Assembly: GCF_030014915.1 (NCBI RefSeq)
Contig: NZ_JAGIXS010000001.1
Coordinates: 1,054,001 to 1,118,000 of the forward strand
Origin: Pelomonas sp. V22
Lineage (GTDB): Bacteria; Pseudomonadota; Gammaproteobacteria; Burkholderiales; Burkholderiaceae_C
DNA: 64,000 nt
Direction of reading: 5' to 3'
This document shows positions 10,864 through 20,202 of the stretch, piece by piece (the first letter of the stretch is position 1; each line of letters starts with the position of its first letter). Below the pieces are notes generated by a model that was not told the origin of the DNA, did no database searches, and was given only the letters and a program-made list of their open reading frames with translations. The translations under genes were made by a program, and so were the position numbers.

Positions 10864-11163
10864 ATGACAGAGCAGCGTGTCATCCTGATCCACACCAAGG
10901 CACCACCCAAGCCCGCTCTTGGTGCGACCTGCAATGGCTGCGGCGTCTGCTGCCTGGCCGAGCCCTGCCCCGTCGGCATGCTCCTCAGCCTCAAGCGGCG
11001 TGGCGCCTGTACCGCCCTGCGCTGGGACGATGCCGCCGGCCGCTATGCCTGCGGCGCCCTGCTCTCCGCCCCCTGGCCGCTCAAGCGCCTGATGCGCCGC
11101 TGGATCGCCGCCGGCGTGGGCTGCGACGCTGAGCTCGAGGCCAGCGCCCCGGGCAAGCCCTAG
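10864..11163 (+). CDS. Small cysteine-cluster protein, YkgJ-like motif
   Basis: A 99-residue soluble protein with a tight cysteine cluster (CNGCGVCCLAEPCPVG) and two further cysteines (ACTALRW, YACGALL). CxxCxxCC resembles the YkgJ-type zinc/iron cluster motif, so a metal-binding role is plausible but unproven. The first 20 residues carry no export signal. It sits between the oxygenase terminator and the SBP pair and may have its own promoter. Function unknown. Confidence 0.7.
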   Translation: MTEQRVILIHTKAPPKPALGATCNGCGVCCLAEPCPVGMLLSLKRRGACTALRWDDAAGRYACGALLSAPWPLKRLMRRWIAAGVGCDAELEASAPGKP

Positions 11164-11217
11164 CCGCCCCGCAGGAGTCGGCCGCTAGCATCCATCGTCA
11201 ACGAACGGATGGATGGA

Positions 11218-12795
11218 ATGCACGTGCCCAAGAAATGGAAGCTTGCCACTCTGCTGGCCCTAGGCCTGACCCTCGGGGCCCACGCCGCCACGCTGCGCTG
11301 GGCCGCGCAGAACGACATCCTGTCGATGGATCCGCATTCGCAGAACCACACGGTCACCACCTCGATCCTGATGCATGCCTACGAGGGCCTGACCCGCTAC
11401 GGCGCCAAGTACGAGCTCGAGCCGGCCCTGGCCACCAAGTGGACCTTCGTGACGCCGACCCAGGTGCGCTTCGAGCTACGCAAGGGCGTCAAGTTCCATG
11501 ACGGCACGCCCTTCACCGCCGACGACGTGGTCTTCAGCTTCAACCGCATCCGCCAGCCGCAGGGCACGATGCAGATCTACGTCACCGGCATCAAGGAGGT
11601 CCGCAAGCTCGGCACGCATGAAATCGAGATGCTGCTGGAGGCGCCCAATCCGCTGCTCTTGAAGAACATCATCGACTTCCGCATCGTCAGCAAGACCTGG
11701 GCCGAGAAGAACAAGTCAGTCAGCGTGCAGGACTACAAGAGCAAGGAAGACAACTACGCCTCGCGCAACGTGATGGGCACCGGCCCCTACAAGATCACGT
11801 CCTGGCAGCCCGACCAGCGCGTGAGCATGCAGCGCAACAAGGACTGGTGGGATCAGCATCGCAACAACGTCACCGAGGTGCAGTACCTGCCGATCAAGTC
11901 GGACGCCACGCGCGTGGCCGCCCTGCTCTCCGGCGACGTGGATTTGCTCACCGACCTGCCTACCCAGGATGTGGCGCGCCTCAAGGCCGACCCGCGCCTG
12001 AAGCTGATCGAAGGGCCGGAGACCCGCACCGTCTTCCTCGCCATGGACCTGGGCAGTGACGAGCTGCGCGGCTCCAACATCAAGGGCAAGAATCCGTTCA
12101 AGGACAAGCGCGTGCGCGAGGCCCTGAACCTGGCCATCGACCGCGAGGCGATCAAGCGCACCACCATGCGCGGCCTGTCCATCCCGGCAGCCCTCTTGGT
12201 GCCGCCCGGCGTCAACGGCAACACGCCCGAACTCGACGCGCCGCCCAAGGCCGACCTGGCGCGCGCCAAGGCCCTGCTGGCCGAGGCGGGCTACGGTTCG
12301 GGCTTCGAGATCCCGCTGAACTGCCCCAACAACCGCTATGTCAACGACGAGGAGATCTGCCTCGCCATCGTCTCCATGTGGGCCAAGATCGGCGTGCATG
12401 CGAAGCTGGCGGCCCTGCCCATGTCGCAGCACAGCCTCGCGTTCCAGCGCTACGAGACGCCGCTCTACATGCTGGGCTGGGGCGTACCCACTTTCGATGC
12501 GCAGTTCACGCTGCAGGCCATCACCCACACGCGCACCAGCGGGCCGGACGGCAGCTTCAACTACGCCAAGGTCAGCGATGCCAAGCTCGACCAGTTGATC
12601 GACGCGATGAAAGTCGAGGCCGACACCGCCAAGCGCAACGCGCTGATACGCGAGGCCTTGATGCGCGTGCGGGATGAGCACTTGTTCATCCCGTTGCACC
12701 ACCAGATCCGCCCTTGGGCCATGCGCACTACGGTCGACACGGTGCACCGGCCCGACGACCGACCCGAAGCCCGTTTTGCCAACGTCAAGCCATGA
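11218..12795 (+). CDS. ABC transporter substrate-binding protein, family 5 (first of tandem pair)
   Basis: About 525 residues: a Sec signal peptide (KKWKLATLLALGLTLGAHA), then a family-5 (peptide/dipeptide/nickel-type) periplasmic binding fold. Typical elements are LRWAAQNDILSMDPHSQN, YEGLTRY, VKFHDGTPFTADDVVFSF and NVMGTGPYKI. ATG 11218 is used; ATG 11209 is in frame three codons upstream and equally possible. The stop overlaps the next start in ATGA, so the pair is translationally coupled. No permease or ATPase gene lies nearby, so the cognate transporter is elsewhere. The ligand is unknown, probably a peptide or opine-like compound. Confidence 0.9.
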   Translation: MHVPKKWKLATLLALGLTLGAHAATLRWAAQNDILSMDPHSQNHTVTTSILMHAYEGLTRYGAKYELEPALATKWTFVTPTQVRFELRKGVKFHDGTPFTADDVVFSFNRIRQPQGTMQIYVTGIKEVRKLGTHEIEMLLEAPNPLLLKNIIDFRIVSKTWAEKNKSVSVQDYKSKEDNYASRNVMGTGPYKITSWQPDQRVSMQRNKDWWDQHRNNVTEVQYLPIKSDATRVAALLSGDVDLLTDLPTQDVARLKADPRLKLIEGPETRTVFLAMDLGSDELRGSNIKGKNPFKDKRVREALNLAIDREAIKRTTMRGLSIPAALLVPPGVNGNTPELDAPPKADLARAKALLAEAGYGSGFEIPLNCPNNRYVNDEEICLAIVSMWAKIGVHAKLAALPMSQHSLAFQRYETPLYMLGWGVPTFDAQFTLQAITHTRTSGPDGSFNYAKVSDAKLDQLIDAMKVEADTAKRNALIREALMRVRDEHLFIPLHHQIRPWAMRTTVDTVHRPDDRPEARFANVKP

Positions 12796-14366
12796 AAACA
12801 TCGCTGCTGCTCATCGCTGCCTTGCTGGCTTCGGCCGGTGCACTGAACACCTCAGCCGCGCCACTGCGATGGGCGGCGCAGAACGACGTGCTGACGCTGG
12901 ATCCGCATTCGCAGAACCACAGCACCACCACCGGCCTGCTCGCCCACGCCTACGAGGGCCTGACCCGGATGGACGCCAAGTACGAGCCTGAACCTTGCCT
13001 GGCCACCAAATGGACCATGCTGACGCCCACGCAGTGGCGCTTCGAACTGCGCAAGGGCGTCAAGTTCCACGACGGCTCGCCATTCACCGCCGATGACGTG
13101 GTCTTCAGCTTCGGCCGTGTGATGCAGCCGCAGGGCAACATGCAGATCTACGTCACCGGCATCAAGGAAGTGAAGAAGATCGACAGCCACACGGTGGACC
13201 TGCTGCTCTCTGCACCCACGCCGCTGCTGCTGCGCAACCTGCCGAACTTCCGCATCATGTCCAAGACCTGGGCCGAGAAGAACAAGGCGCAGAACACGCA
13301 GGACTACAAGGCCAAGGAAGACAGCTACGCCTCGCGCAATGCCATGGGCACGGGCCCCTACAAGATCGTCAGCTGGCAGCCGGACCAGAAGATGAGCATG
13401 GTGGCCAATGAAGACTGGTGGGACCTCAAGAATCGCGGCAACGTCACCGAGGTGACCTACCTGCCGATCAAGTCCGACCCGACCCGCGTGGCCGCCCTGC
13501 TCTCGGGCGACGTGGACCTGCTCACCGACCTGCCGACGCAGGACGTGGCCAAGCTCAAGACCGATGCGCGGCTCAAGGCGATCGATGGCGCCGAGAACCG
13601 CACCATCTTCATCGCCATGGACCTGGGCAGCGACGAACTGAAGGGCGCCAGCATCAAGGGCGCCAATCCCTTCAAGGACAGGCGGGTGCGCGAGGCCCTG
13701 TCGATCGCCATCGACCGCGAGGCGATCAAGCGCACCATCATGCGCGGCTACTCGATACCGGCGGCGCTGATGGTGCCTCCTAGCGTCAACGGCAACACGC
13801 CCGACATCGATGTGCCGCCAAAGGCCGACCTGGCGCGCGCCAAGGCTCTGCTGGCCGAGGCGGGCTATGGCTCGGGCTTCGAAGTGCCCTTCCACTGTCC
13901 CAACAACCGCTATGTGAACGACGAGGAGACCTGCATGGCCGTGGTCTCCATGTGGGCCAAGCTGGACATCAAGGCGCGCCTGATTGCGGCGCCCTGGTCA
14001 CAGCACACGCAGACCTACCAGCGCGGCGAGGCGGCGCTCTACCTGCTCGGCTGGGGCGTGGCCACCTTCGACGGCCAGTACACGCTGCAGGACATCATCC
14101 GCACCCGCACCAGCGGGCCCGATGGGCATTCCAACTTCTCCAAGGTCAGCGATGCCAAGGTCGATCAGTTGGTCGATGCAATGAAGGTCGAGACCGACGT
14201 GGTCAAGCGCAATGCCCAGATCCGCGAGGCCCTGCTGCGCGTGCGGGACGAGGTCTTCTTCATCCCGCTGCACCACCAGATGCGGCCCTGGGCCATGCGC
14301 GCCAACGTGGAGGCGCCGCACCGGGCCAACGACAACCCGCAGAGCTGGCGCACCTCGGTGCGCTAG
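12792..14366 (+). CDS. ABC transporter substrate-binding protein, family 5 (second of tandem pair)
   Basis: 524-residue close paralogue of the preceding gene, with near-identical blocks throughout (VKFHDGSPFTADDVVFSF, NAMGTGPYKIVSWQPDQ, CPNNRYVNDEE). Signal peptide MKTSLLLIAALLASAGALNTSA. It starts within the ATGA overlap with its partner. Differences concentrate in the C-terminal half, for example the GVHAKLAALPM versus DIKARLIAAPW region, which may alter ligand choice. The stop TAG lies in a CTAG palindrome shared with the convergent TPR gene. Confidence 0.9.
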   Translation: MKTSLLLIAALLASAGALNTSAAPLRWAAQNDVLTLDPHSQNHSTTTGLLAHAYEGLTRMDAKYEPEPCLATKWTMLTPTQWRFELRKGVKFHDGSPFTADDVVFSFGRVMQPQGNMQIYVTGIKEVKKIDSHTVDLLLSAPTPLLLRNLPNFRIMSKTWAEKNKAQNTQDYKAKEDSYASRNAMGTGPYKIVSWQPDQKMSMVANEDWWDLKNRGNVTEVTYLPIKSDPTRVAALLSGDVDLLTDLPTQDVAKLKTDARLKAIDGAENRTIFIAMDLGSDELKGASIKGANPFKDRRVREALSIAIDREAIKRTIMRGYSIPAALMVPPSVNGNTPDIDVPPKADLARAKALLAEAGYGSGFEVPFHCPNNRYVNDEETCMAVVSMWAKLDIKARLIAAPWSQHTQTYQRGEAALYLLGWGVATFDGQYTLQDIIRTRTSGPDGHSNFSKVSDAKVDQLVDAMKVETDVVKRNAQIREALLRVRDEVFFIPLHHQMRPWAMRANVEAPHRANDNPQSWRTSVR

Positions 14367-15418
14367 GGCTTTGCAGCGGCGAGCCGGGCCAGCACCCGCT
14401 GGCGCACGGCGGCGAACTCAAGCTCGGTCGCGGCCATCCGGGCCTGCAATTCCCGCGCCTCAGAAGCGAGGCCCAAGGCCTGGCAGCAGCTTAGCAAGGC
14501 GCGCAGCACCAGCAGCCAGCGCCGGTAGCCGCCCTGCATGTCTTGGGCCTCCGCCACGGCAGGGGCCAGCAAGTCAAAAGCTTCCTGATGGCGGCCCTGG
14601 GCCGACAGCAGTTCGGCTAGATCGGCCTTGGCATTCAGTGCGTAGTAGCCGGTGAGCTGGCCCTCCGCTTCTTGCAGTGACTCGCGGTACAGGGCCTCGG
14701 CCTCCCTGACGCTGCCGCAAAAGGCGAGCAGTTCGGCCAAGTCGTGCAACAGGCTGACTCGACGCCAGCGATCCAGCCGCTCGTCGCGCGCCAGCCGCCG
14801 CAGCTGCGGGATGTGCTTTTGCGCATAGGCCGTGGCCACCTGGGCCAGTGACGCGTCCTGCCGGCGCAATGCCTCACGGTGGGTCAAGGACAGCGACAGC
14901 GCGAGATTGCAGAAGGCCATGTGCAGGCCCTCGGGCGAACCGCCCTCACGGGCCAGCGACAAGGCCTCCATGTGCAAGGCTTCCGACTGCTGCGCCTGGG
15001 CCAGGCAAGCATGGACATAGGCCGCACAAGACAAAGCCACAGGCCGCAGCATGTAGAGCCCGTCGTTCGCGCGCTCGGTCGCTTGCAGCGCCCGTAGCGC
15101 CAGCGGGAGCCCGGCATCGGCACAGCCCAGCTCGGCCAAGGAAAAAGTCGCCAGGGTCGACGCCGAGATCTGCAGCGCCTGGTCGTCCCGTGCGCGTGCC
15201 AGCAGGACCGAGTCCAGCGCATGCTGGAGCACCTGCTCGATCTGGCCCAGATGCCAGAGCGCGCGGGCGCTGAGCAGCAGGGCCCGGGCCTTGATTCCAT
15301 CGTCTGCATCGCCCGCCAGCAGGTCCGCAGCCGAATCACGCGCCTCGGCCCAGCGCTCGTCGGCCAGGGCGGCCTCGATGCCGGCCAGTGCGGTCTCAGA
15401 ACTCGTTCGTACTGCCAT
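14363..15418 (-). CDS. TPR-repeat protein of unknown function
   Basis: 351-residue all-helical protein with repeated tetratricopeptide-like units (ALLLSARALWHLGQIEQVLQ, GLHMAFCNLALSLSL, LLHDLAELLAFCGSVREAE, LNAKADLAELLSAQGRHQEA). No signal peptide, membrane segment or catalytic domain. In Burkholderiales similar TPR arrays often precede GGDEF domains; here the array stands alone. Its TAG stop overlaps the stop of the upstream SBP gene on the opposite strand. It lies 69 bp after the flavin oxidoreductase gene on the same strand. The role is probably as a protein-interaction scaffold (inference). Confidence 0.8.
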   Translation of the reverse strand: MAVRTSSETALAGIEAALADERWAEARDSAADLLAGDADDGIKARALLLSARALWHLGQIEQVLQHALDSVLLARARDDQALQISASTLATFSLAELGCADAGLPLALRALQATERANDGLYMLRPVALSCAAYVHACLAQAQQSEALHMEALSLAREGGSPEGLHMAFCNLALSLSLTHREALRRQDASLAQVATAYAQKHIPQLRRLARDERLDRWRRVSLLHDLAELLAFCGSVREAEALYRESLQEAEGQLTGYYALNAKADLAELLSAQGRHQEAFDLLAPAVAEAQDMQGGYRRWLLVLRALLSCCQALGLASEARELQARMAATELEFAAVRQRVLARLAAAKP

Positions 15419-15487
15419 GCTTCACCACCACCGGCAAGGCGCCGGCAGTGGGAAGTATCGCCGGCCCCAGGGGCTGGCGGCGAGGTC

Positions 15488-16444
15488 TCAGCCCAGGCTG
15501 AGGCGCTGGCGCGCCGCCTGGTACTCGCGGGCCAGGCGCGCGACCAGCTGAGCCGCCGGCACCACCTCGCGCACGGCGCCAATGCCCTGGCCGCTGCCCC
15601 AGATGTCCTTCCAGGCCTTCTTGGCGCCAGCGCCGCCGAAGTCCATGGTCTTCACATCGCCTTCGGGCAGGTTCTCTGGGTCCATGCCGGAGGCCACGAT
15701 GGAGCCACGCAGGTAGTTGCCATGCACGCCGGTGAACAGGCTGCTGTAGACGATGTCGTCGCTGTTGCTGTCAACGATCATCTGCTTGTACTCGGCCGGC
15801 GCGCGCGCTTCTTCGGTGGCAATGAAGGCAGAACCGATGTACGCGAAGTCGGCGCCCATGGCCTGCGCTGCCAGCACCGCGTCGCCGGTGGCCATCGAGC
15901 CCGACAGTGCGAGCGGGCCATCGAACCACTCGCGGATTTCCTGGATCAGCGCGAATGGGCTCTTCACGCCGGCGTGGCCACCAGCGCCTGCGGCCACGGC
16001 GATCAGGCCGTCGGCGCCCTTCTCGATCGCCTTCTTGGCAAACTTGTTGTTGATGATGTCGTGCAGCACGATGCCACCCCAGCCATGCACGGCCGCGTTC
16101 ACGTCTTCACGCGCGCCGAGGCTGGTGATGATGATGGGCACCTTGTACTTGGCGCACAGGGCCATGTCGTGCTCGAGCCGGTCATTGCTCTTGTGCACGA
16201 TCTGGTTGATCGCGAACGGCGCGGCGGGCTTGTCCGGGTTGGCCGCGTTGTAGGCGGCCAGCTCGGTGGTGATCTCGATCAACCACTCTTCGAGCAGCTC
16301 GGCCGGGCGCGCATTGAGCGCCGGCATCGAGCCGACGACGCCGGCCTTGCACTGGGCAATCACCAGCCTGGGGTTGCTGATGATGAACAGCGGCGAGCCG
16401 ATGATGGGCAGGGGCAGGTTTTGCAGGATGGGAGGCAGGGCCAC
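15488..16444 (-). CDS. NAD(P)H-dependent flavin oxidoreductase / nitronate monooxygenase family
   Basis: 318-residue FMN TIM-barrel protein. Family features: N-terminal PIIGSPLFIISNPRLVIAQ, the PFAINQIVH strand, glycine-rich phosphate binding AAGAGGHAGV and ALSGSMATGDAVLAAQAMGAD. Members include nitronate monooxygenases and enoyl-ACP reductase-like flavoproteins. Start is GTG 16444, with GGAG seven bases upstream. It follows the acyl-CoA dehydrogenase by 23 bp and is probably co-transcribed, suggesting a role linked to acyl-CoA metabolism (inference). Confidence 0.88.
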   Translation of the reverse strand: MALPPILQNLPLPIIGSPLFIISNPRLVIAQCKAGVVGSMPALNARPAELLEEWLIEITTELAAYNAANPDKPAAPFAINQIVHKSNDRLEHDMALCAKYKVPIIITSLGAREDVNAAVHGWGGIVLHDIINNKFAKKAIEKGADGLIAVAAGAGGHAGVKSPFALIQEIREWFDGPLALSGSMATGDAVLAAQAMGADFAYIGSAFIATEEARAPAEYKQMIVDSNSDDIVYSSLFTGVHGNYLRGSIVASGMDPENLPEGDVKTMDFGGAGAKKAWKDIWGSGQGIGAVREVVPAAQLVARLAREYQAARQRLSLG

Positions 16445-16467
16445 GTACAGCTCCGGGTCTTGAAGGC

Positions 16468-18255
16468 TTAGAAGGAGTCCAGGGCCATGGCCGTGACGCT
16501 GTCGGCGCCCTCGACGATGGCATCGCGCAGCGCGCCGCAGCGCGGCAGGATGTGCTCGGCATAGAAACGCGCCGTGGCGATCTTGGCGGCCATGAATTCG
16601 GCGTCTTCGGCTTGCTTGTCTTCAGCCACGATCAGCGAGCGCGCCAACTGCCAGCCGGCCACCAGATTACCGGCCAGCATCAGGTAGGGCACCGAGCCGG
16701 CGTAGGCCGCGTTCGGATTGCCCTTGCCATTGGCGGCGATGAAATCGACCGCCTCCAGATAGGCCTCACGGGCCGCCTTCAGGCGCTTGGCCACGGACTT
16801 GGCTGCCGCCGAGTCGCGCTGGGCCAGCTCGGCCTCGGTCTTCTCGATCTGACCGGCCACGGCCTTGGCCAAGTTGCCGCCGTCGCGCGTGGTCTTGCGA
16901 CCCACCAGGTCATTCGCCTGGATCGCCGTCGTGCCCTCGTAAATGGTCAGGATCTTGGCATCGCGGTAGTACTGAGCCGCACCGGTCTCCTCGATGAAGC
17001 CCATGCCGCCATGCACCTGCACGCCGAGGTCCGTCACCTCCAGGCTCATCTCGGTGCTGTAGCCCTTGACCAGGGGCACCATGAATTCATAGAAGGCCTG
17101 GTTCTGCTTGCGCGTCTCGGCATCGTCATGATGATGGGCCGCGTCATACGCCGCGGCCGCGACGATGGACATCGCGCGCGAGCCCTCGGTCAGCGCGCGC
17201 ATCGTCATCAGCATGCGGCGTACATCGGGGTGGTGAATGATGGTGGCCGCTGCCGGCTTCGAGCCATCGACCGGGCGCGACTGCACGCGGTCGCGCGCAT
17301 AGGCCACGGCATGCTGGTACGAGCGCTCGGCCACGGCGATGCCCTGCACGCCCACGCCGAAGCGGGCCGCGTTCATCATCACGAACATGTATTCGAGGCC
17401 GCGGTTTTCCTGGCCGATCAGGTAGCCCACGGCGCCACCGTGATCACCGAACTGCAGGACAGCCGTGGGGCTCGCCTTGATGCCCATCTTGTGTTCGATG
17501 GAGACGCAGTGCGCATCATTGCGCGCGCCCAGCGAGCCATCGGCATTGACCATGAACTTGGGCACGATGAAGAGGCTGATGCCCTTCACGCCTTCGGGCG
17601 CGCCGACCACGCGGGCCAGCACCAGATGGACGATGTTCTCGGCCATGTCATGCTCGCCATAGGTGATGAAGATCTTGGTACCGAAGATCTTGTAGGTGCC
17701 GTCCGCCTGCGGTTCGGCGCGGGTGCGCACCATCGCCAGGTCCGAGCCGGCTTGCGGCTCGGTGAGGTTCATCGTGCCCGTCCAGCTGCCGTCGATCAGG
17801 TGCGGGATGTAGGTGGACTTCTGCTCGTCGGATCCGGCCGTGAGCAGCGCTTCAATAGCGCCGTCGGTCAGCAGCGGGCACAGGGCGAAGCTCAGGTTCG
17901 CGCTGTTGACCATCTCGCCGCAGGCGGCGCCGATGGTCTTGGGCAGGGCCTGACCGCCGTACTCGGCCGGATGCTGCAGGCCTTGCCAGCCGCCCTCGGC
18001 GAACTGCCGGAAGGCTTCCTTGAAGCCCTTGCTGGTGAACACCTGGCCGTCCTTCCAGTAGGACGGGTTCTTGTCGCCTTCCACATTGGTCGGCGCAACG
18101 ACGTCTTCATTCAGCTTGGCGCATTCCTCGAGCACCGCCTGGGCGGTGTCGACGCCGTAGTCAGCGAAGGCGGGGATCTGCTCGGTCAGGGTCTGCAGGC
18201 CGGCAAGGTGCTGCATGTCGAACAGCATGTCTTTGACGGGGGCGCGGTAGCTCAT
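16468..18255 (-). CDS. Acyl-CoA dehydrogenase, long (DmdC-like) subfamily
   Basis: 595-residue FAD flavoprotein that oxidises acyl-CoA and passes electrons to ETF. The extended N-terminus and length of about 600 match the FadE/DmdC group rather than the short 380-residue enzymes. Visible are MNLTEPQAGSDLAMVRTRAE, the FGTKIFITYGEHD FAD region, GYSTEMSLEVTDLGVQVHGG and the catalytic-base region TIYEGTTAIQANDL. It is downstream of etfBA, its likely electron acceptor, separated by a terminator. The substrate may be a medium or branched acyl-CoA or methylthiopropionyl-CoA; the sequence alone does not decide. Confidence 0.92.
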   Translation of the reverse strand: MSYRAPVKDMLFDMQHLAGLQTLTEQIPAFADYGVDTAQAVLEECAKLNEDVVAPTNVEGDKNPSYWKDGQVFTSKGFKEAFRQFAEGGWQGLQHPAEYGGQALPKTIGAACGEMVNSANLSFALCPLLTDGAIEALLTAGSDEQKSTYIPHLIDGSWTGTMNLTEPQAGSDLAMVRTRAEPQADGTYKIFGTKIFITYGEHDMAENIVHLVLARVVGAPEGVKGISLFIVPKFMVNADGSLGARNDAHCVSIEHKMGIKASPTAVLQFGDHGGAVGYLIGQENRGLEYMFVMMNAARFGVGVQGIAVAERSYQHAVAYARDRVQSRPVDGSKPAAATIIHHPDVRRMLMTMRALTEGSRAMSIVAAAAYDAAHHHDDAETRKQNQAFYEFMVPLVKGYSTEMSLEVTDLGVQVHGGMGFIEETGAAQYYRDAKILTIYEGTTAIQANDLVGRKTTRDGGNLAKAVAGQIEKTEAELAQRDSAAAKSVAKRLKAAREAYLEAVDFIAANGKGNPNAAYAGSVPYLMLAGNLVAGWQLARSLIVAEDKQAEDAEFMAAKIATARFYAEHILPRCGALRDAIVEGADSVTAMALDSF

Positions 18256-18273
18256 GGCTTTGTCTCCAGATGC

Positions 18274-18308
18274 AAAAAGGGCGCCGCGACCTTTGAAGTC
18301 GGGCGCCC
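18274..18308 (-). terminator. Rho-independent terminator after etfA
   Basis: Reading minus: stem GGGCGCC(C)GAC with its complement, one bulged base and a 7-nt loop, then five T residues. It lies between etfA and the acyl-CoA dehydrogenase, so read-through or a second promoter is needed for the latter. Confidence 0.8.
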
Positions 18309-18332
18309 GGTCAAGCTCGGTTCAGCAAGAAA

Positions 18333-19265
18333 TCAGAGGCTGGCAACCAGCTCGGGCACCGCCGTGAACAGGTCGGCTTCGAGGCCGTAGTCGGCCACCG
18401 AGAAGATCGGGGCTTCCGGGTCCTTGTTGATCGCAACGATCACCTTGGAGTCCTTCATGCCGGCCAGGTGCTGGATCGCGCCGCTGATGCCGGCGGCGAT
18501 GTAGAGCTGGGGTGCAACGATCTTGCCGGTCTGGCCCACTTGCCAGTCGTTCGGTGCATAGCCTGCATCGACCGCAGCGCGCGAGGCACCGAGGGCGGCG
18601 CCGAGCTTGTCGGCCAGCGGGGTCAGCACTTCATTGAACTTGTCGCTGGAGCCGAGGGCGCGGCCACCGGAGACGATGATCTTGGCGGCGGTCAGCTCGG
18701 GGCGGTCGCTCTTGGTGACCTCGCGGCCAACGAAGCTGCTCTTGCCGCTGTCAGCAGCGGCAGCGGCGCTTTCAACGGCGGCCGAGCCACCGGTGGCAGC
18801 GGCCGGGTCGAAGCCGGTGGTGCGGACGGTCAGCACCTTGGTGGCATCACTCGATTGCACCGTGGCGATGGCGTTGCCGGCATAGATCGGGCGCACGAAG
18901 GTGTCGGCGCTCACGACCTTGGTGACGTCGCTCAGCTGAGCAACGTCCAGCAGCGCGGCAACGCGCGGGGCGACATTCTTGCCCGAGGCCGTGGCCGGGA
19001 AGAGGATGTGGCTGTAGCCGCCGGCAATGGCGATCACCTGGGCAGCCAGGTTCTCGGCCAGGCCGTCGGCCAGTTGGGCGGCGTCGGCGTGGATCACCTT
19101 GGACACACCGGCGATCTGCGCGGCAGCGGCAGCAGCGGCGGCGGCGTTCGCGCCGGCCACCAGCACGTGCACGTCGCCACCGCAAGCGGCGGCAGCGGTC
19201 ACGGTGTTCAGCGTGGCGCCCTTGATCGAGGCGTTGTCGTGTTCAGCAATAACGAGAGCAGTCAT
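18333..19265 (-). CDS. etfA: Electron transfer flavoprotein alpha subunit
   Basis: 310-residue FAD-binding subunit that takes electrons from acyl-CoA dehydrogenases and delivers them to ETF:ubiquinone oxidoreductase. The C-terminal FAD domain shows [35 protein letters not shown] and [15 protein letters not shown]. The N-terminal domain is unusually rich in Ala. The ATG lies one base past the etfB stop, so the subunits are co-translated. Confidence 0.96.
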   Translation of the reverse strand: MTALVIAEHDNASIKGATLNTVTAAAACGGDVHVLVAGANAAAAAAAAAQIAGVSKVIHADAAQLADGLAENLAAQVIAIAGGYSHILFPATASGKNVAPRVAALLDVAQLSDVTKVVSADTFVRPIYAGNAIATVQSSDATKVLTVRTTGFDPAAATGGSAAVESAAAAADSGKSSFVGREVTKSDRPELTAAKIIVSGGRALGSSDKFNEVLTPLADKLGAALGASRAAVDAGYAPNDWQVGQTGKIVAPQLYIAAGISGAIQHLAGMKDSKVIVAINKDPEAPIFSVADYGLEADLFTAVPELVASL

Positions 19266-19266
19266 C

Positions 19267-20016
19267 TCAGATCACCTTTGCTTCATTCTTCAGTTTGTTC
19301 ACGAGCGTGGCCACGTCGGGCACCTTCACGCCGGCGCCGCGCTTGGCGGGCTCTTCAACCTTCAGCGTCTTGATGCGCGGGGTCACGTCCACGCCCAGGT
19401 CGGCCGGCTTGACGATGTCGAGCTGTTTCTTCTTGGCCTTCATGATGTTGGGCAGCGTGACGTAGCGCGGCTCATTGAGGCGCAGGTCGGTGGTGACCAC
19501 GGCCGGCAGGCTGAGGCTCACGGTTTCCAGGCCGCCATCCACTTCGCGGGTCACGGCCACCTTGCCGTCGGCCACTTCCACCTTGGAGGCAAAGGTGCCT
19601 TGGGGCATGCCGGTCAGCGCGGCCAGCATCTGGCCGGTCTGGTTGCAATCGTCGTCGATGGCCTGCTTGCCCAGCACCACCAGTTGCGGCTGTTCCTTGT
19701 CGACCAGGGCTTTCAGCAGCTTGGCGACAGCCAGCGGCTGCAGCTCAGCGTCGGTCTCGACCAGGATGGCGCGGTCGGCGCCGATGGCCATGGCGGTGCG
19801 CAGGGTTTCCTGGCATTGGGTGACGCCGCAAGAGACGGCGATCACCTCGGTGACCACGCCCTTTTCCTTCAGGCGGACGGCTTCTTCGACGGCGATTTCG
19901 TCAAAGGGGTTCATCGACATCTTGACGTTGGCGATATCCACGCCAGTGCCATCACTCTTGACTCGCACCTTGACGTTGTAGTCGACGACGCGTTTGACAG
20001 GGACCAATACCTTCAT
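19267..20016 (-). CDS. etfB: Electron transfer flavoprotein beta subunit
   Basis: 249-residue AMP-binding ETF subunit. Key stretches are [20 protein letters not shown], the [21 protein letters not shown] segment, the [17 protein letters not shown] loop and the C-terminal recognition helix region ([20 protein letters not shown]). ATG 20016 with TCTGGAG upstream is clearly the start. It is divergent from murI; a 16-bp dyad lies 21 bp upstream of the ATG. Confidence 0.97.
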   Translation of the reverse strand: MKVLVPVKRVVDYNVKVRVKSDGTGVDIANVKMSMNPFDEIAVEEAVRLKEKGVVTEVIAVSCGVTQCQETLRTAMAIGADRAILVETDAELQPLAVAKLLKALVDKEQPQLVVLGKQAIDDDCNQTGQMLAALTGMPQGTFASKVEVADGKVAVTREVDGGLETVSLSLPAVVTTDLRLNEPRYVTLPNIMKAKKKQLDIVKPADLGVDVTPRIKTLKVEEPAKRGAGVKVPDVATLVNKLKNEAKVI

Positions 20017-20036
20017 GGCAGCACTCCAGAGCCTGA

Positions 20037-20062
20037 TTGACGTTAACGTTAAGTGGATTCTA
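20037..20062 (-). promoter_or_regulatory. Candidate etfBA promoter (-10) with overlapping operator dyad
   Basis: TTGACGTT|AACGTTAA at 20037-20052 is an inverted repeat matching at 7 of 8 half-site positions. In the etfB direction a TAGAAT hexamer at 20057-20062 places the start point inside the dyad. The motif resembles the ACGT-rich operators of acyl-CoA/branched-chain catabolism regulators such as LiuR (from memory). The -35 is weak. Confidence 0.5.
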
Positions 20063-20202
20063 CGGGGCACCGTTCGGCCGCCAGAGTCGCCCGGATGTCT
20101 TTTGGAGACGGGCACCGCAGAAAAATAGCACGATCGTTCGATTTTAAACACAAGAATGGCCGCGCCAGCGAGCGTCGGCCTGCAAGTAGACTGCCGCCCT
20201 CA

